Shown here one piece after another: positions 1 to 8,881 of a DNA stretch of 64,000 nucleotides. The notes below the pieces were generated by a model. It was not told where the DNA came from and did not search any database. It saw only the letters and a list, made by a program, of their open reading frames with translations. Made by a program: the position numbers and the translations under genes. The DNA is from Microbacterium rhizomatis (GTDB lineage Bacteria > Actinomycetota > Actinomycetes > Actinomycetales > Microbacteriaceae), in contig NZ_VYSA01000001.1 in the NCBI RefSeq assembly GCF_008710745.1, positions 1,178,001-1,242,000 of the forward strand, written 5' to 3'. Each line of letters starts with the position of its first letter. Within the stretch, counting starts at the first letter, position 1.

Positions 1-1
1 C

Positions 2-598
2 GTCTACATGTCGCTGCGCGACGCGATCGTCGACGGCACGCTCGCGCCAGGAGAGCGCCTCCGCGACACCGAGATCGAGTCATGGCTCGGGGTCAGTCGC
101 ACCCCGATCCGTGAGGCACTCCTGCGACTGGAGCGCGCGGGCCTCGTCGTCTCGCGACCTGGTCGTTCGACCACCGTCGCGCCGTTCGATGCCGCCTCGA
201 CCGTCAGTGCACAGCAGGTCGCCGCATCCATGCACGAGCTCGCCGCGCGATTGGCCGTCCCCCTGCTCACCGAGAGCGAACTCTCCGAGCTCGAGCACGC
301 CAACTCGGCACTCGAGCGGGCGCTCGCAGACGGAGACACCGAGGCGGCGCTCCACGAGGACGACCGATTCCACGAGGTGCTCGTGCGCGTCGGCCGCAAC
401 ACCATGGTCGCCGAGGTCCTCGAGATCGCCACTCCCCTGTTGCGCCGTGTCGAGCGCCTGAGGTTCGCGTCGTTCGGTGCGCGCGACTCGGTCGCGCAAC
501 ACGCGGCGATCATCGCCGCCGCGCGTGCAGGCGACGCGGATGCTGCCGCAACCCTGAGCCGGGAGAACTGGCTCTCGCTCAGCTACGTCGCGGACTGA
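2..598 (+). CDS. GntR-family transcriptional regulator, FadR/FCD type, 5' truncated by the window
   Basis: DNA-binding regulator with a GntR winged helix-turn-helix followed by an FCD ligand-binding domain. The frame is open to the left edge and the first visible residues (VYMSLRDAI) are already inside the winged helix, so the true start lies outside the window and the ATG at 8 is not believable. The GntR signature SRTPIREALLRLERAG occupies about residues 30-45 of the visible part. The FCD domain fills the rest, with DDRFHEVLV and a later QHAAIIAA carrying the usual Asp/His metal-ligand pattern. FCD regulators usually sense small organic acids. The ligand and targets cannot be inferred because the genes to the right are unrelated and face the other way. 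Confidence 0.85.
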   Translation, partial: VYMSLRDAIVDGTLAPGERLRDTEIESWLGVSRTPIREALLRLERAGLVVSRPGRSTTVAPFDAASTVSAQQVAASMHELAARLAVPLLTESELSELEHANSALERALADGDTEAALHEDDRFHEVLVRVGRNTMVAEVLEIATPLLRRVERLRFASFGARDSVAQHAAIIAAARAGDADAAATLSRENWLSLSYVAD

Positions 599-625
599 CC
601 GGCCGGCTCCACCGGGTCAATCGGA

Positions 626-696
626 ACGTCGGAGGATGTGCCCGATGTCGGACGATCCGGGCGTAATCCTCCGACCCGAGCCCGATCCTCCGACGT
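626..696. terminator. Inverted repeat between convergent genes, possible bidirectional terminator
   Basis: Perfect 12-bp arms (acgtcggaggat at 626-637, atcctccgacgt at 685-696) flank a 47-nt loop. A third copy of atcctccga lies inside the loop at 665-673. It sits between the GntR gene and the convergent ispG gene. There is no T-tract, so termination is inferred from position and symmetry only. Confidence 0.4.
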
Positions 697-710
697 GCGA
701 AGGGACGACT

Positions 711-1862
711 TCAGGCCGTGACGACCTGGGCCGTGCCGAGCGCGGCGTCCGGGCCCATCTCGTCGGCGATGCGGCGGGCCTCTTCGATCAGCGTCGCGAC
801 GATCTCGGACTCGGGCACGGTCTTGACGACCTGGCCCTTGACGAAGATCTGGCCCTTGCCGTTACCGGAGGCCACACCGAGGTCGGCCTCGCGGGCCTCG
901 CCGGGGCCGTTCACGACGCAGCCCATGACCGCGACGCGCAGGGGCACGGTGACGTCCTTGAGGCCCTCGGTGACGCTGTCGGCGAGCGAGTAGACATCGA
1001 CCTGCGCGCGACCGCACGAGGGGCACGAGACGATCTCGAGCTTGCGCTCCCTGAGGTTCAGCGACTGCAGGATCTGCAGGCCCACCTTGACCTCTTCGGC
1101 CGGGGGCGCCGACAGCGAGACCCGGATGGTGTCGCCGATGCCCTCGGAAAGGAGGATGCCGAAGGCGGTCGCGCTCTTGATCGTGCCCTGGAACGCGGGA
1201 CCGGCCTCGGTGACCCCCAGGTGAAGCGGCCAGTCGCCCATCTCGGCGAGGAGGCGGTAGGCCTGCACCATGATCACCGGATCGTTGTGCTTGACCGAGA
1301 TCTTGAAATCGTGGAAATCGTGCTCCTCGAAGAGGCTCGCCTCCCAGCGCGCGCTCTCGGCCAGCGCCTCGGGTGTGGCCTTGCCGTACTTCTCGAGCAG
1401 CCGCGGGTCGAGCGAGCCGGCGTTCACGCCGATGCGGAGCGACACACCGGCGTCTTTCGCGGCCTTCGCGATCGCGCCGACCTGGTCGTCGAACTTGCGG
1501 ATGTTGCCCGGATTCACTCGCACAGCGGCGCAGCCGGCATCGATCGCCTGGAAGACGTACTTCGGCTGGAAGTGGATGTCGGCGATCACCGGGATCTGGC
1601 TCTTCTTCGCGATGATGTGCAGCACGTCGGCGTCGTCCTGCGACGGCACGGCGACGCGGACGATCTCGCACCCGGATGCGGTCAGCTCGGCGATCTGCTG
1701 CAGCGTCGCATTGATGTTCGTCGTCGGCGTGGTGCACATCGACTGCACGCTCACCGGCGCGTCACCGCCGACCAGCACCTTGCCGACGCGGATCTGCCGG
1801 GACTTGCGTCGGGGGGCGAGGACTTGGGCGACCTTGGGCATCCCGAGATTCACTGCTGGCAC
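711..1862 (-). CDS. ispG: 4-hydroxy-3-methylbut-2-en-1-yl diphosphate synthase (GcpE/IspG)
   Basis: Iron-sulfur enzyme of the MEP isoprenoid pathway that converts 2-C-methyl-D-erythritol 2,4-cyclodiphosphate to HMBPP. The 383-residue length is normal for the actinobacterial form. The N-terminal TIM-barrel part shows [15 protein letters not shown] and [16 protein letters not shown]. The C-terminal part carries the three [4Fe-4S] cysteines in [13 protein letters not shown] and [10 protein letters not shown]. The GTG at 1862 is chosen because it gives [11 protein letters not shown], the conserved actinobacterial N-terminus; ATG 1841 would remove seven of those residues. It is usually found next to the site-2 protease and ispC. 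Here both lie a few kb to the right on the same strand, separated by inserted genes. Confidence 0.96.
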   Translation of the reverse strand: MPAVNLGMPKVAQVLAPRRKSRQIRVGKVLVGGDAPVSVQSMCTTPTTNINATLQQIAELTASGCEIVRVAVPSQDDADVLHIIAKKSQIPVIADIHFQPKYVFQAIDAGCAAVRVNPGNIRKFDDQVGAIAKAAKDAGVSLRIGVNAGSLDPRLLEKYGKATPEALAESARWEASLFEEHDFHDFKISVKHNDPVIMVQAYRLLAEMGDWPLHLGVTEAGPAFQGTIKSATAFGILLSEGIGDTIRVSLSAPPAEEVKVGLQILQSLNLRERKLEIVSCPSCGRAQVDVYSLADSVTEGLKDVTVPLRVAVMGCVVNGPGEAREADLGVASGNGKGQIFVKGQVVKTVPESEIVATLIEEARRIADEMGPDAALGTAQVVTA

Positions 1863-1922
1863 AGCATCCAGCCTACGCCGCCGGACGCCGGACGAGGCGG
1901 ACGAAGCCCTCGGAGCGTGTGG

Positions 1923-1928
1923 TAGGTT
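1923..1928 (+). promoter_or_regulatory. Candidate -10 element (TAGGTT) of the trp leader transcript
   Basis: TAGGTT fits the actinobacterial TANNNT consensus and ends 7 nt before the leader-peptide ATG at 1936. Transcription would then begin at or next to that ATG, giving a leaderless mRNA. No strong -35 is visible, which is common for such promoters. Confidence 0.45.
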
Positions 1929-1935
1929 CGGCCCC

Positions 1936-1971
1936 ATGTCCGCGAACCGCACCTGGTGGCACTGCGCATAA
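1936..1971 (+). CDS. trpL: Trp leader peptide [11 protein letters not shown]
   Basis: An 11-codon open frame with tandem Trp codons (TGG TGG at 1954-1959) and a TAA stop. It lies 83 bp upstream of the anthranilate synthase fusion and immediately before competing hairpins. Its role would be to report charged tRNA-Trp: a ribosome stalled at the Trp pair would change the RNA folding downstream. Trp leader peptides in front of trpE-type genes are established in Streptomyces and Corynebacterium. No ribosome binding site precedes the ATG, which fits leaderless translation. Confidence 0.8.
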   Translation: MSANRTWWHCA

Positions 1972-2014
1972 CGCGGTGTGTGTTCGTACGCAACAGACCG
2001 CTTCCGGGCGGTCT
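1946..2014 (+). promoter_or_regulatory. Transcription attenuator region of the anthranilate synthase gene
   Basis: Four short segments can pair alternately: accgc (1946-1950), gcggt (1973-1977), accgc (1997-2001) and gcggt (2008-2012). Pairing 1:2 with 3:4 gives the terminator form, and pairing 2:3 gives an antiterminator. Segment 1 overlaps the leader codons just before the Trp pair, so ribosome stalling would free segment 2. This is the classical trp attenuator layout. The pairings are seen in the sequence; the regulation is inferred. Confidence 0.7.
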
Positions 2015-2022
2015 TCTTCGCT
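1995..2022 (+). terminator. Intrinsic terminator of the trp attenuator
   Basis: The hairpin agaccgc (1995-2001), loop ttccgg, gcggtct (2008-2014) is followed by the pyrimidine-rich run tcttcgctt. It lies 30-60 bp before the ATG of the anthranilate synthase fusion and is the 3:4 stem of the attenuator. Confidence 0.7.
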
Positions 2023-2054
2023 TGTGGGCGACCGCCCCACGACGAAAGACGACG

Positions 2055-3959
2055 ATGACCGCCCCCCTCTCGCTCACAGCTCTCGCCATCGGCGACGCGC
2101 CGTTCGCCCTCATCGCCCGTGATCGCGACACCGTCGAGATCCTCACGGGCGACGTGGTGGACGTCGACCTGCTCGCCGACATCCCGCTGACGGATGCCGC
2201 GGGCAACCGCCGTGAGGTGCTCGCGCTCGTTCCGTTCCGACAGGTGCGCGAGCGCGGCTTCGTGTGCCACGACGACGGGGCGCCGCTGCGCTGCCTGGTC
2301 GTCGACCGCCACGAGTCGATCAGCCGGGCGGAGGCGTTCGCGCAGCTCCCGACCACCCCCATTGCGCTGCAGGATGCCGGCTTCGACATCGCCGACGAGG
2401 ACTACGCCGCCATCGTCCGCCGCGTGATCGCCGACGAGATCGGGCACGGCGAGGGAGCGAACTTCGTCATCCGCCGCGACTACACCGCGACGGTCGACGC
2501 CGACGAGCGCGTCACCGCGCTGACGTGGTTCCGCGCACTGCTGGAGCACGAACGCGGGGCGTACTGGACGTTCGCCGTCGTCACCCCCGGGCACGTCGCG
2601 GTGGGCGCGAGCCCTGAGGCGCACGTCAGCGCGCGCGCGGGTGTTGTGAGCATGAACCCGATCTCGGGCACATTCCGGCATCCTGCCGGAGGCGCGACGG
2701 TCGAGACGCTGACGGAGTTCCTCGAGTCGACGAAAGAGACCGAAGAGCTCTTCATGGTCGTCGACGAGGAGCTCAAGATGATGAGCGCGGTCTGCTCGGA
2801 CGGCGGCCGCATCACCGGGCCCCACCTCAAGGAGATGTCGCGCCTGACGCACACCGAGTACGTGCTGCGGGGGCGGAGCCGGCTCGATCCGCGCGACATC
2901 CTGCGCGAGACGATGTTCGCGCCGACCGTGACGGGGTCTCCGATGCAGAACGCGTGCACGGTGATCGCCCGCCACGAGACGACGCCCCGCGGCTACTACT
3001 CGGGCGTCGCGGCGCTGTTCACCCCCGCCGCCGACACGGACGGACCCACGCACGACCTCGATGCGCCGATCCTCATCCGCACCGCCTATCTTCAGGACGG
3101 CCGGCTGCGGGTGCCGGTCGGAGCGACGCTCGTGCGCCATTCCGATCCCTTTGGCGAAGTCGGCGAGACGCACGGCAAGGCGGCCGGGGTGCTCGGCGCG
3201 ATCGGCGCGGTCGCACGCGACGCGGCCGGAGATGTCCGCGCGACGGATCCCGACGCGCCGGCACCCGCGGGGCGGCTCGCCGACGATCCCGCGATCGCAG
3301 CGCTCCTGGAATCGCGCAACGCGCGCTTGGCGGCGTTCTGGCTCAATCCGCAGGATGCCGATACCGGCGGACCCCTGGAGGGCCGGAGGGCGATCGTGGT
3401 GGACGCCGAGGACCGGTTCACGACGATGTTGGCGCACCAGTTGCGCCACCTCGGGCTGGACGTCGCGATCGTGCCGTGGGGCGAGGTCACCGACGAGCAG
3501 GTCGACGATGCCGAGCTGGTGGTGTGCGGCCCGGGGCCGGGTGATCCCCGTGACCCCGACAGCGAGCGGATGCGCCGCATGCGCGAGGTCGTGTCACGGC
3601 GCAGGGCAGCGGGCCGCCCGCTGCTGGCAGTGTGCCTGAGTCATCAGATCCTCGCCGACTCCCTGGGCATCGAGCTCGCACCGCTCGCCTCGCCGCATCA
3701 GGGACTGCAGCGCACCGTGGACGTATTCGATGCACCGGCCTCGATCGGGTTCTACAACACGTTCACCGCCCGTGTGCCGGCAGGGACCACGCGGGTCGGG
3801 GTCGCAGACGTCGCCGCCGACGCATCGGGCGACGTCTACGCGCTGCGCGGGCCGGGTTTCGCGTCTGTGCAGGGTCACCTCGAGTCCATCCTGTCCCGCG
3901 ACGGCATGACGACCCTCGAGAGACTCGTCACGCACGCCTTGACCCCCGTCGAGGCCTGA
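2055..3959 (+). CDS. trpEG: Anthranilate synthase, TrpE-TrpG fusion (PhzE-like family)
   Basis: A 634-residue fusion predicted to convert chorismate and glutamine to anthranilate, the first committed step to tryptophan. Residues about 1-420 are the chorismate-binding domain ([50 protein letters not shown]). Residues about 440-634 are a class I glutamine amidotransferase with GPGPGDPRD, the nucleophile Cys in [14 protein letters not shown] and the His/Glu pair in QGHLESIL. The fusion and the CLSHQ and FYNTF signatures resemble PhzE-type enzymes, which make aminodeoxyisochorismate. The Trp leader and attenuator upstream argue for a tryptophan role here. The ATG at 2055 lies beyond the attenuator; the longer frame from 1956 runs through the hairpin and is rejected. 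It ends 8 bp from the convergent sigma factor gene. Confidence 0.88.
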   Translation: MTAPLSLTALAIGDAPFALIARDRDTVEILTGDVVDVDLLADIPLTDAAGNRREVLALVPFRQVRERGFVCHDDGAPLRCLVVDRHESISRAEAFAQLPTTPIALQDAGFDIADEDYAAIVRRVIADEIGHGEGANFVIRRDYTATVDADERVTALTWFRALLEHERGAYWTFAVVTPGHVAVGASPEAHVSARAGVVSMNPISGTFRHPAGGATVETLTEFLESTKETEELFMVVDEELKMMSAVCSDGGRITGPHLKEMSRLTHTEYVLRGRSRLDPRDILRETMFAPTVTGSPMQNACTVIARHETTPRGYYSGVAALFTPAADTDGPTHDLDAPILIRTAYLQDGRLRVPVGATLVRHSDPFGEVGETHGKAAGVLGAIGAVARDAAGDVRATDPDAPAPAGRLADDPAIAALLESRNARLAAFWLNPQDADTGGPLEGRRAIVVDAEDRFTTMLAHQLRHLGLDVAIVPWGEVTDEQVDDAELVVCGPGPGDPRDPDSERMRRMREVVSRRRAAGRPLLAVCLSHQILADSLGIELAPLASPHQGLQRTVDVFDAPASIGFYNTFTARVPAGTTRVGVADVAADASGDVYALRGPGFASVQGHLESILSRDGMTTLERLVTHALTPVEA

Positions 3960-3967
3960 CGAGGTCC

Positions 3968-5224
3968 CTAGCGTTCGCCGATCCGTCGTTCCAGGAGCCG
4001 CCGCTCGGCAGCGTTCGCGGTGAGCTCGAGGGCGCACAGGTCCTCGGCGAGCGCTTCGTCTGCCCGACCGATTGCGTGCAGCATCCTGGCGCGCGCGGCA
4101 TGCCAGAGGTAATACCCGGAGAGAGGTTCGGAGAGCGCGTCGACCTCCACCAGTGCGCGAGCGGGGCCGTCTACGCGCGAGACGGCGACCGCTCGGTTGA
4201 GCAGCACGATCGGCGACCGGTCGTACGCGAGGAGCATGTCGTAGAGGGTCAGCACCTGGAGCCAGTCGGTGGCTTCGTCGCTCACAGCGTCCGAGTGGCA
4301 CGCGGCGATCGCCGCGTGCAGCTGCCAACGCCCCGGGCGACGAAGCATCGCCGCCCTCTCGAGCGCGCGCTGCGCCTCTGCGATGAGACGCGGATCCCAG
4401 CGGCTGCGGTCCTGGTCCGTGAGCAGCACGAGCTCTCCGTCCACGGCCCTGGCGCCTTCGCGCGCCCGGTGGAACAGCAGCAGCGCGAGCAGGCCCTGCG
4501 CTTCGGCCTCCTGCGGAAGTTCGTGGGCCACCACCCGCGCCAGCCAGACCGCGTCCTCCGCGAGATCGCGATCGGCCGCCGCATCGCCGCCCGCGACCAG
4601 GTGCGCCTCGCTGTACATCACCGAGACGACGGTCAAGACGATGTCGAGGCGTCCCGCCCGCTCCGTGCCCTCCGGAATCCGGAGGGGAATCCCCGCGGCG
4701 GCGATCTTGCGCTTCGCACGGACGATCCGCTGAGCGACCGTCGCCTCGGGCGTCAGCGTCGCACGGGCGATCTGTGCGGTCGTCAACCCGCAGATCGCAC
4801 GCAGGGTGAGCGCGAGCTGGGCGTCCGGCGAGAGGGCCGGGTGGCAGCATCCGAACAGCAACGGCAGTCGCTCGTCGGGCCCGGCGTCGGCCGCCGAGGA
4901 AGGCATATCCTCGGGCTCGGCGAGAAGAACGAGCTTCTCGCGATAGCGCTTCTCGCGCCGCATCCGGTCGAGTGCGTCGTGCCGGGCCGTCTGCGTGAGC
5001 CACGCGCCCGGGTTCGGCGGCACTCCGCGCACCCGCCACTCGCGCAGGGCGACTTCGATCGCGCCCGCGACCGCTTCCTCGGCGACGTCGAGACTGCCCG
5101 ACCAGCTCGTGAGCGCCGCGACGATACGTGCGGATTCCTCCCGCAGCACACGGGCGAGGAGGCGATCGGATGCCGCGGCCCGGTCATCTGGGCGACCTGG
5201 CGCCGCGGCATCCTCTCCGCTCAC
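3968..5224 (-). CDS. ECF42-type RNA polymerase sigma factor with DUF6596 C-terminal extension
   Basis: A 418-residue sigma-70 family factor of the extracytoplasmic-function class. Region 2 lies near residues 15-80 (VAEEAVAGAIEVALREW, PGAWLTQTARHDALDRMRREK). Region 4 lies near 120-170 (LALTLRAICGLTTAQIARATLTPEATVAQRIVRAKRKI). A long helical TPR-like C-terminal extension of about 230 residues follows (LTLYDMLLAYDRSPIVLLNRAVAVS). This extension and an upstream DGPF/YCII gene define the ECF42 group; no anti-sigma factor is expected, and control is thought to involve the extension. The GTG start at 5224 overlaps the stop of the DGPF gene (GTGA), so the two are translationally coupled. Target genes are not visible. 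Confidence 0.9.
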   Translation of the reverse strand: MSGEDAAAPGRPDDRAAASDRLLARVLREESARIVAALTSWSGSLDVAEEAVAGAIEVALREWRVRGVPPNPGAWLTQTARHDALDRMRREKRYREKLVLLAEPEDMPSSAADAGPDERLPLLFGCCHPALSPDAQLALTLRAICGLTTAQIARATLTPEATVAQRIVRAKRKIAAAGIPLRIPEGTERAGRLDIVLTVVSVMYSEAHLVAGGDAAADRDLAEDAVWLARVVAHELPQEAEAQGLLALLLFHRAREGARAVDGELVLLTDQDRSRWDPRLIAEAQRALERAAMLRRPGRWQLHAAIAACHSDAVSDEATDWLQVLTLYDMLLAYDRSPIVLLNRAVAVSRVDGPARALVEVDALSEPLSGYYLWHAARARMLHAIGRADEALAEDLCALELTANAAERRLLERRIGER

Positions 5225-5589
5225 TGCTCCATGTGGCTGTAGTCGACCACCATCGGGCGGATCTCGACCGACGTGCCGGGCAGCTCGAGCATCGGCCACG
5301 TCTTGACGATCGCGATGGCAGCGTCGAGATCGGCGACGTCCAGCACGCTGAATCCACCGATCACCTCTTTCGACTCGGAGAACGGGCCGTCGACGACCAC
5401 AGGCGCCCCGTCGCCCTGCCGGACGGTGGTCGCGGTGGTCACGGGCTGCAGCTCGGCCCCGGCGTCTGAGATCACGCTGCCGTGTGTTCCGAACCATTCA
5501 TAGACCCGGCGGTAGACCTGCTCGGCGTGCTCGGGCGACACCGCAGCGTCGAGCTCAGGTGTGGAGGTGAACATGATGACGTACTTCAC
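5221..5589 (-). CDS. YCII/DGPF-domain protein, partner of the ECF42 sigma factor
   Basis: A 122-residue protein with the YCII-related fold. It starts MKYVIMFTSTPEL and carries the DGPF motif in VVVDGPFSESKEVIGGFSVLDV. Proteins of this family are the hallmark neighbours of ECF42 sigma factors, and their biochemical role is not established. It is upstream of the sigma gene and overlaps it by 4 bases (GTGA at 5221-5224). A purine-rich Shine-Dalgarno (AAGGACACG) precedes the ATG. Confidence 0.9.
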   Translation of the reverse strand: MKYVIMFTSTPELDAAVSPEHAEQVYRRVYEWFGTHGSVISDAGAELQPVTTATTVRQGDGAPVVVDGPFSESKEVIGGFSVLDVADLDAAIAIVKTWPMLELPGTSVEIRPMVVDYSHMEQ

Positions 5590-5695
5590 GGTCGTGTCCT
5601 TTCGTCATGGGAACCGTTTCATCCCCACAGCGAACGGGCAAGCCCGAAATCGACACTGGCCCGGAAAAAGATTCCCGGCGCACCGGATGCCGCGG

Positions 5696-7045
5696 CTACG
5701 GGCTGAGGATCGACAGCGGGTTGATGATGTCCGCGAGGATCAGGATCGCCCCCATCCCGATGAGGAGGATCACGACGACGAAGGTCACGGGCACGAGCTT
5801 GGTCGCGTCCACCGGCCGGGGCGGCGGGCGCCGGAAGAGCTTCGCCCACGCGCGCTTGATGCCGTCCCACACGGCGACCACGATGTGACCGCCGTCCAGG
5901 GGCAGCAGCGGGATGAGGTTGAAGACGAAGAGCGCGATGTTCAGCGAGGCGAGCAGGCCGAGGAATCCGGACACGCGATTGAGGATCGGCGCGTCGGAAG
6001 CGGCGACCTCGCCCGCGATGATTCCCGCACCCACAACGCTCAGCGGCCCGTTCGGGTCGCGTTCCCCACCGGTGATGAGGGTGACCGCCGTGTCGTACAC
6101 CTTGACCGGGAGCTGCCAGATGATCCCCGCCACGGCGCCCACATTCTCGAACGCCGCCTGGGGACCCGCCCAGATCGGCTGCGGCACGAGAGTGGACTGC
6201 GGACTGATGCCGACGAAACCGACATCCACGGTCTGCGGGGTGCCGTCGGGGTTCAGCACAGCTTTCCCGTCGGCATCGAGCACGGGCCGGGTCGCCAGCA
6301 GCGGCGTGACGGCGATCGACATCTCGTTGCCGCCCCGATCGATCACGAAGGTGAGGGTGCGCCCGGGGGAAGCCTTGATGATCGAGGATGCCTCATCGAA
6401 GGTGGTCACCGCGGTGCCGTCGATCGAGACGATCGTGTCACCGGGAAGAAGGCCCGCGGCGGCGGCCGGGGCGGTCGGGTCGCTCGCGACGCAGTCGGTG
6501 CGCCCGGCGTCGGCGGGGATCACGCACGCGCTGAGGCTCGCGACTGTCGTCGATGCGGTCTGCACACCGATACCGCTGAACAGGATCGCGAAGAGGACGA
6601 TCGCGAACAGCAGGTTCATGATCGGCCCGCCCAGCATGATGACGACGCGCTTCCAGACCGGCAGCTTGTAGAACACGCCGGTCTCTTCGCCCGCGATCAG
6701 TGTCTCGTCATTGACGACCCGCGCGTCCTGCACCATCGTGGCGAAGAATCCGCCGCCCGCGCGCCCCGACGCAGATCCGGCGGCTGCGGCCGCCCGCTCC
6801 TTGGGCGAAGGGGGGTACATGCCCGCCATCGAGATGTATCCGCCGAGCGGGAGCGCCTTGAAGCCGTACTGCGTCGAGCCGATCCGACGCGACCACAGCG
6901 TCGGACCGAAGCCGATCATGTACTGACCGACCCGGACGCCGAATCTCTTGGCCGGGAAGAGGTGACCGAGTTCGTGGAGCGCGATCGAGACCCCGAGTCC
7001 CACGAAGAGCAGGACGAAGCCGATGATGTAGGCGACGACGGTCAC
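5696..7045 (-). CDS. Membrane-embedded site-2 zinc metalloprotease (RseP/Rip1-like, M50)
   Basis: A 449-residue intramembrane protease. The zinc-binding HExxH is HELGH in the first transmembrane segment (GLGVSIALHELGHLFPAKRFGVRVGQ). The PDZ-like domain is in the middle (AGLLPGDTIVSIDGTAVTTFDEASS). The second active-site segment is the conserved NLIPLLPLDGGHIV near residue 375. Family members cleave membrane-bound anti-sigma factors or signal-peptide remnants. The frame stays open far upstream, but GTG 7045 (VTVVAYIIGFVLLF) starts right at the first membrane helix as in Rip1 homologues. Its usual neighbours ispC and ispG are on the same strand but separated by insertions. An actinobacterial insert rich in Pro, Lys, Ala and Gly (PPSPKERAAAAAGSASGRAGGG) follows the first helix. 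Confidence 0.92.
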   Translation of the reverse strand: MTVVAYIIGFVLLFVGLGVSIALHELGHLFPAKRFGVRVGQYMIGFGPTLWSRRIGSTQYGFKALPLGGYISMAGMYPPSPKERAAAAAGSASGRAGGGFFATMVQDARVVNDETLIAGEETGVFYKLPVWKRVVIMLGGPIMNLLFAIVLFAILFSGIGVQTASTTVASLSACVIPADAGRTDCVASDPTAPAAAAGLLPGDTIVSIDGTAVTTFDEASSIIKASPGRTLTFVIDRGGNEMSIAVTPLLATRPVLDADGKAVLNPDGTPQTVDVGFVGISPQSTLVPQPIWAGPQAAFENVGAVAGIIWQLPVKVYDTAVTLITGGERDPNGPLSVVGAGIIAGEVAASDAPILNRVSGFLGLLASLNIALFVFNLIPLLPLDGGHIVVAVWDGIKRAWAKLFRRPPPRPVDATKLVPVTFVVVILLIGMGAILILADIINPLSILSP

Positions 7046-7123
7046 AAGCTCACGGTACTCGCGGTTGGCTTTGAGTTCGCCGAACCGTTGGCCGGGACCG
7101 GTGGATGAGAGGATGGACGGGCC

Positions 7124-8794
7124 ATGCCGACCGATGCCGCGCCCTCGAACCTCCCGCCCGTCCTGCGACCCGACGCACCGCCCGTGCGCGCGCTCGACGA
7201 CCTCGCCGCGCGATTCGCCGAGGAGGTGCGCGGTGAGACGGCCGGGCGAAAGGTCAGCGGAGTCACCCTCGCGACCGCCGATCTGCGACCGGGTGAGGTA
7301 TTCGTCGCGATCCGAGGCGCCAACCGCCACGGAGCGGACTTCGCTGCTGCCGCGGCCGAGAAGGGCGCCGTCGCGATCGTGACGGACGCGGCCGGAGCGG
7401 ACATCGCGGCAGAGGCCGGCATCCCGATCATCGTCGTGGGAGATCCGCGCGGCGTGCTCGGCGAGCTCTCGGCCTGGGTCTACGGCACCGGACCCGGCGA
7501 CGATCTGCCGCTCCTGTTCGGCACGACCGGCACGAACGGCAAGACGAGCGTCTCGCACCTCTTGGAGGGCATCCTGACGCAGATCGGCGTCACCGCCGGC
7601 CTGTCCTCGACGGCCGAACGTCATATCGCCGGCCAGGTCATCGTGTCACGCCTCACGACGCCCGAGGCGTCCGAGATGCACGCTCTGCTGGCGCTCATGC
7701 GCGAGCGCGGAGTCGAGGCCGTCGCGGTGGAGGTGAGCGCGCAGGCGCTCAGTCGGCGCCGCGTGGACGGCATCCTCTTCGATGTCGCGGGCTTCACCAA
7801 CCTCACGCACGATCACCTCGACGACTACGCAGACATGCAGGAGTACTTCGAGGCGAAGCTTCCGCTCTTCCGCCCCGACCGCGCCAAGCGTGCCGTCATA
7901 TCGCTGGATTCCGCCTCGGGCACCGAGGTGGTCGCCCGGTGCGAGGTCCCGTATGTCACCGTGGGAGCGCCGGCGATCGCGGCGGATCCCGTCGCTGCGG
8001 CCGCAGCCGATTGGACGGTCGAGATCGTCGCCGAGCGACAGACCGGCACCGAGTTCACGCTGGCCTCATCGGTCGACGGCCGCTCGCTGACCACGATCGT
8101 GCCCGTCATTGGGCGGCACATGGCCGCCAATGCCGGTCTCGCGATCGTCATGATGCTCGAGGCGGGCTACGCGTGGGACGACATCGCATCGGCGCTCGCC
8201 CGCGACGGCGCGATCGAGGCGTACCTCCCCGGCCGCACCGAACGGGTCTCGGGCGACCACGGCCCGGCCGTCTACGTGGACTTCGGCCACTCCCCCGACG
8301 CGTTCGAGAAGACGCTCGGCGCCGTCCGTCGTGTGACGCCCGGCAAGGTCGTGATGCTGTTCGGCGCCGACGGCGATCGCGACGCCACGAAGCGGCACGA
8401 CATGGGGCGAACCGGCGTGGAGGGCAGCGACATCCTCGTCATCACCGACCACCACCCGCGGTTCGAGGATCCCGACTCGATCAGGGCCACCCTCATCGAG
8501 GGAGCGCGTCTCGCGCGTCCGGACGCCGAGATCCACGAGTACTCGCCCCCGGAGCGCGCCATCATCGAGGCTGTCGCCCTCGTCGGCGAGGGGGATGCGA
8601 TCCTCTGGGCCGGGCCAGGACACCAGGACTATCGCGACATCCGCGGCGTCCGCACCCCCTACTCCGCCCGCGAGCTGTCGCGGCGCGCACTGCGCGAGGC
8701 GGGGTGGCCCGTACCCGAGCCGCATTGGCCGGTGCCCTACCCCGACGACGAGACCCCCGCATCCGATCCGCTGCGCCCGGTCTACCCGGAATAG
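7124..8794 (+). CDS. MurE-like Mur ligase (UDP-N-acetylmuramyl tripeptide synthase family)
   Basis: A 556-residue ATP-dependent amide ligase with the three Mur domains. The P-loop is FGTTGTNGKTSVSHL (Lys140). The carbamylated-Lys/metal region is FTNLTHDHLDDYADMQEYFEAKLPLF. The third domain starts at the DFGHSPDAFEKTL motif and continues with MLFGADGDRDATKRHDMG. In MurE the DNPR motif selects meso-diaminopimelate. Here the equivalent segment (residues 442-446) reads DHHPR followed by FEDPDSI, so a different residue-3 amino acid is likely, as fits Microbacterium cell walls, which lack DAP. It stands alone, outside a division/cell-wall cluster, divergent from the site-2 protease. Whether it is the housekeeping MurE or a paralogue cannot be decided here. 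Confidence 0.85.
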   Translation: MPTDAAPSNLPPVLRPDAPPVRALDDLAARFAEEVRGETAGRKVSGVTLATADLRPGEVFVAIRGANRHGADFAAAAAEKGAVAIVTDAAGADIAAEAGIPIIVVGDPRGVLGELSAWVYGTGPGDDLPLLFGTTGTNGKTSVSHLLEGILTQIGVTAGLSSTAERHIAGQVIVSRLTTPEASEMHALLALMRERGVEAVAVEVSAQALSRRRVDGILFDVAGFTNLTHDHLDDYADMQEYFEAKLPLFRPDRAKRAVISLDSASGTEVVARCEVPYVTVGAPAIAADPVAAAAADWTVEIVAERQTGTEFTLASSVDGRSLTTIVPVIGRHMAANAGLAIVMMLEAGYAWDDIASALARDGAIEAYLPGRTERVSGDHGPAVYVDFGHSPDAFEKTLGAVRRVTPGKVVMLFGADGDRDATKRHDMGRTGVEGSDILVITDHHPRFEDPDSIRATLIEGARLARPDAEIHEYSPPERAIIEAVALVGEGDAILWAGPGHQDYRDIRGVRTPYSARELSRRALREAGWPVPEPHWPVPYPDDETPASDPLRPVYPE

Positions 8795-8881
8795 AGCGCT
8801 TCGTCCCCTCGCTTCGCTCGTCGCTCGACGACCGGTGGGTCAGTACGCTCGCTCAGTGCAGGTCTCCGAGAGACGAACGCC

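Noticed and set aside
1956..2054. An upstream ATG extension of the anthranilate synthase fusion
   Set aside because: The extension would read through the attenuator hairpin and has no similarity to TrpE; the ATG at 2055 fits the domain start.
711..3449. A 912-codon minus-strand open frame containing ispG
   Set aside because: Only the 711-1862 part is conserved IspG. The rest runs antisense through the TrpE-TrpG gene, is Arg-rich and is a shadow of high-GC coding DNA.
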